DNA of 15,039 nucleotides, from assembly GCA_913041095.1 (NCBI GenBank), contig CAJWIB010000024.1, positions 1-15,039 of the forward strand. The letters run 5' to 3'. A program made the translations under genes and the position numbers. This document shows positions 13,927-15,039 of the stretch, piece by piece (position 1 is the stretch's first letter; every line of letters starts with the position of its first letter). Source of the DNA: an uncultured Rhodospirillaceae bacterium. GTDB lineage: Bacteria > Pseudomonadota > Alphaproteobacteria > Rhodospirillales > UBA2165. Under the pieces are notes generated by a model. It was not told the origin of the DNA. It saw only the letters and a program-made list of their open reading frames with translations, and did no database searches.

Positions 13927-15039
13927 CTATTCTGTGTGATCAAGCACATCTAACACTTTTTCGGGTGTCATCGGTAGAGAATTAGGCCGCCCGCCAATGG
14001 CATCATCAATCGCATTGGCAATTGCGGGCGCAACGCCCACCATCGCCGGTTCACCGACACCCTTGGCACCAAAAGGTCCAGCTGGTTCCGGATCTTCAAC
14101 AATAATAGTGTGAACTTTAGGCACTTCTTTGACGCCCGGAATTTTGTATTCCATCAATGTTGGGTTCACCAGCCGACCGTTGTCCCAGACCATTTCTTCA
14201 AAAAGAGCATAGCCCATACCTTGGGCGAAACCGCCTTGGATTTGACCTTCAATATTTGTTGGATTGATCGCCCGGCCAACGTCGGCAGCAGCCCAGGCTT
14301 TGACCACTTCAACCTGTCCAGTTACTTCGTCAACATCAACCGCGGTCCCTTGAACACCATAAATATAAGCGCCCATATTGCCGAATACGACGGCTTTCAT
14401 TTTTGAGCCTACGCGGTCGAAGGGCGGGCCATCGAAGACAAAGGTATGGGTACCGATGATCGGACCGCCAACTCCATAATGAGCGCGCAATGACGCTTCT
14501 TTAAAAGTGATAGTGCGGTTTACTAGGGGACTGTCGGTAACGTCAGATTTAACGCCGACTTGGCCTCCTGCAATTAAGGCCAGCTGGGCAGGATCGCAAT
14601 CAAGCATGGCGGCTGCATGTTCGATGATCTGATCAGCAACATCTTCGGCTGCTGTTTTGACCGCCCGGCCGGTGGTATAGGTGGTGCGGCTGCCGACCGA
14701 TTTGTAATTGTATGGTGTCGTGTCGGTATCAGGCTGAGTAACATTTATATCTTCGACCGGCAGTTTGAGCGTTTCCGCACAAATTTGAGCCAAAATTGTG
14801 CTGGCACCCTGACCAATTTCAATGCCGCCGGTATTCATGGTTACGGTGCCATCTTCACGAAGTTGCACCGAAGCACCGCTGGCCAAAAAACTACTGATAT
14901 GAGCAAAACCGGAAAAACCGAAGCCGCGTTTTTTGCCTGGCTCCGGCGGTGGTAATTGAGTTTTATCCAGATCAGCTGCCTTCTGCACTTCTTCCAGGCA
15001 TTGGCCAAAGCCGCAGGCCGGGACTTCCTGGCCACCCAG
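13927..15039 (-). CDS. C-terminal part of a second xanthine dehydrogenase-family molybdopterin subunit (runs off right edge)
   Basis: The reading frame is open through the right edge, so the true start lies outside; about 370 codons are visible. It begins with L-G-G-Q-E-V-P-A-C-G-F-G-Q-C-L-E-E and contains GGIEIGQGAST, SVGSRTTYTTGRAVK, VDVDEVTGQVEVVKAWAAAD and VGRAINPTNIEGQIQGGFAQG. The final motif G-A-K-G-V-G-E-P-A carries the conserved catalytic glutamate of molybdenum hydroxylases. It differs clearly from the first Mo subunit, where the same site reads K-E-V-G-E-G. It is a paralogue that probably hydroxylates or dehydrogenates another substrate. Its FAD and Fe-S partners, if encoded in cis, lie beyond the edge. 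It is convergent with the UbiX-type gene. Confidence 0.88.
   Translation of the reverse strand: MGGQEVPACGFGQCLEEVQKAADLDKTQLPPPEPGKKRGFGFSGFAHISSFLASGASVQLREDGTVTMNTGGIEIGQGASTILAQICAETLKLPVEDINVTQPDTDTTPYNYKSVGSRTTYTTGRAVKTAAEDVADQIIEHAAAMLDCDPAQLALIAGGQVGVKSDVTDSPLVNRTITFKEASLRAHYGVGGPIIGTHTFVFDGPPFDRVGSKMKAVVFGNMGAYIYGVQGTAVDVDEVTGQVEVVKAWAAADVGRAINPTNIEGQIQGGFAQGMGYALFEEMVWDNGRLVNPTLMEYKIPGVKEVPKVHTIIVEDPEPAGPFGAKGVGEPAMVGVAPAIANAIDDAIGGRPNSLPMTPEKVLDVLDHTE

Overview
The window looks like chromosomal DNA from a Gram-negative-type, metabolically versatile heterotroph, probably an uncultivated proteobacterium, although the exact lineage cannot be read from the sequence. G+C is moderate (about half by eye, not computed) and genes are tightly packed. 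TGA, TAG and TAA all serve as stops. One gene carries an in-frame UGA followed by a bacterial SECIS-like hairpin, so the organism very likely decodes selenocysteine.

Layout. (1) Positions 1-5284, minus strand: a four-gene operon read FAD subunit, [2Fe-2S] subunit, molybdopterin subunit, PaaK-like CoA ligase. The FAD subunit has the Cys-rich loop that carries an extra [4Fe-4S] cluster in 4-hydroxybenzoyl-CoA reductase. The set resembles a ligase plus hydroxyaryl-CoA reductase module. (2) Positions 5285-5912: a divergent MarR regulator. A 19-bp palindrome in the intergenic region overlaps the -35 box of a good sigma70-type promoter facing the operon. (3) Positions 5960-8560, minus strand: a thioredoxin-reductase-like flavoprotein with a CxxC, followed 30 nt later by a 544-residue UGSC-type selenoprotein with a U-S-T-C motif. 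A conventional annotation would split this gene in two at the UGA. (4) Positions 8689-10281, plus strand: a GMC-family FAD oxidoreductase. (5) Positions 10284-11662, minus strand: both subunits of a PcaIJ/ScoAB-type CoA-transferase with overlapping stop and start. (6) Positions 11753-12685, plus strand: a quinone-oxidoreductase-like MDR enzyme. (7) Positions 12857-13920, plus strand: an LpdD-type protein and a UbiX-type flavin prenyltransferase, overlapping by 4 nt; their usual UbiD partner is not in the window. (8) Positions 13927-15039, minus strand: the C-terminal part of a second molybdopterin hydroxylase large subunit, running off the right edge.

Taken together this is a catabolic region for aromatic or related carboxylic acids: CoA activation, Mo-dependent reduction or hydroxylation, prenyl-FMN-linked (de)carboxylation and CoA transfer to a 3-oxoacid. 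The most unusual part is the pair of a reductase with atypical cofactor motifs and a fused UxxC selenoprotein. It may form a dedicated electron-transfer or thiol/selenol system whose substrate cannot be told from sequence. No tRNA, rRNA, CRISPR array or insertion sequence was seen, and no gene-free stretch exceeds about 180 bp.
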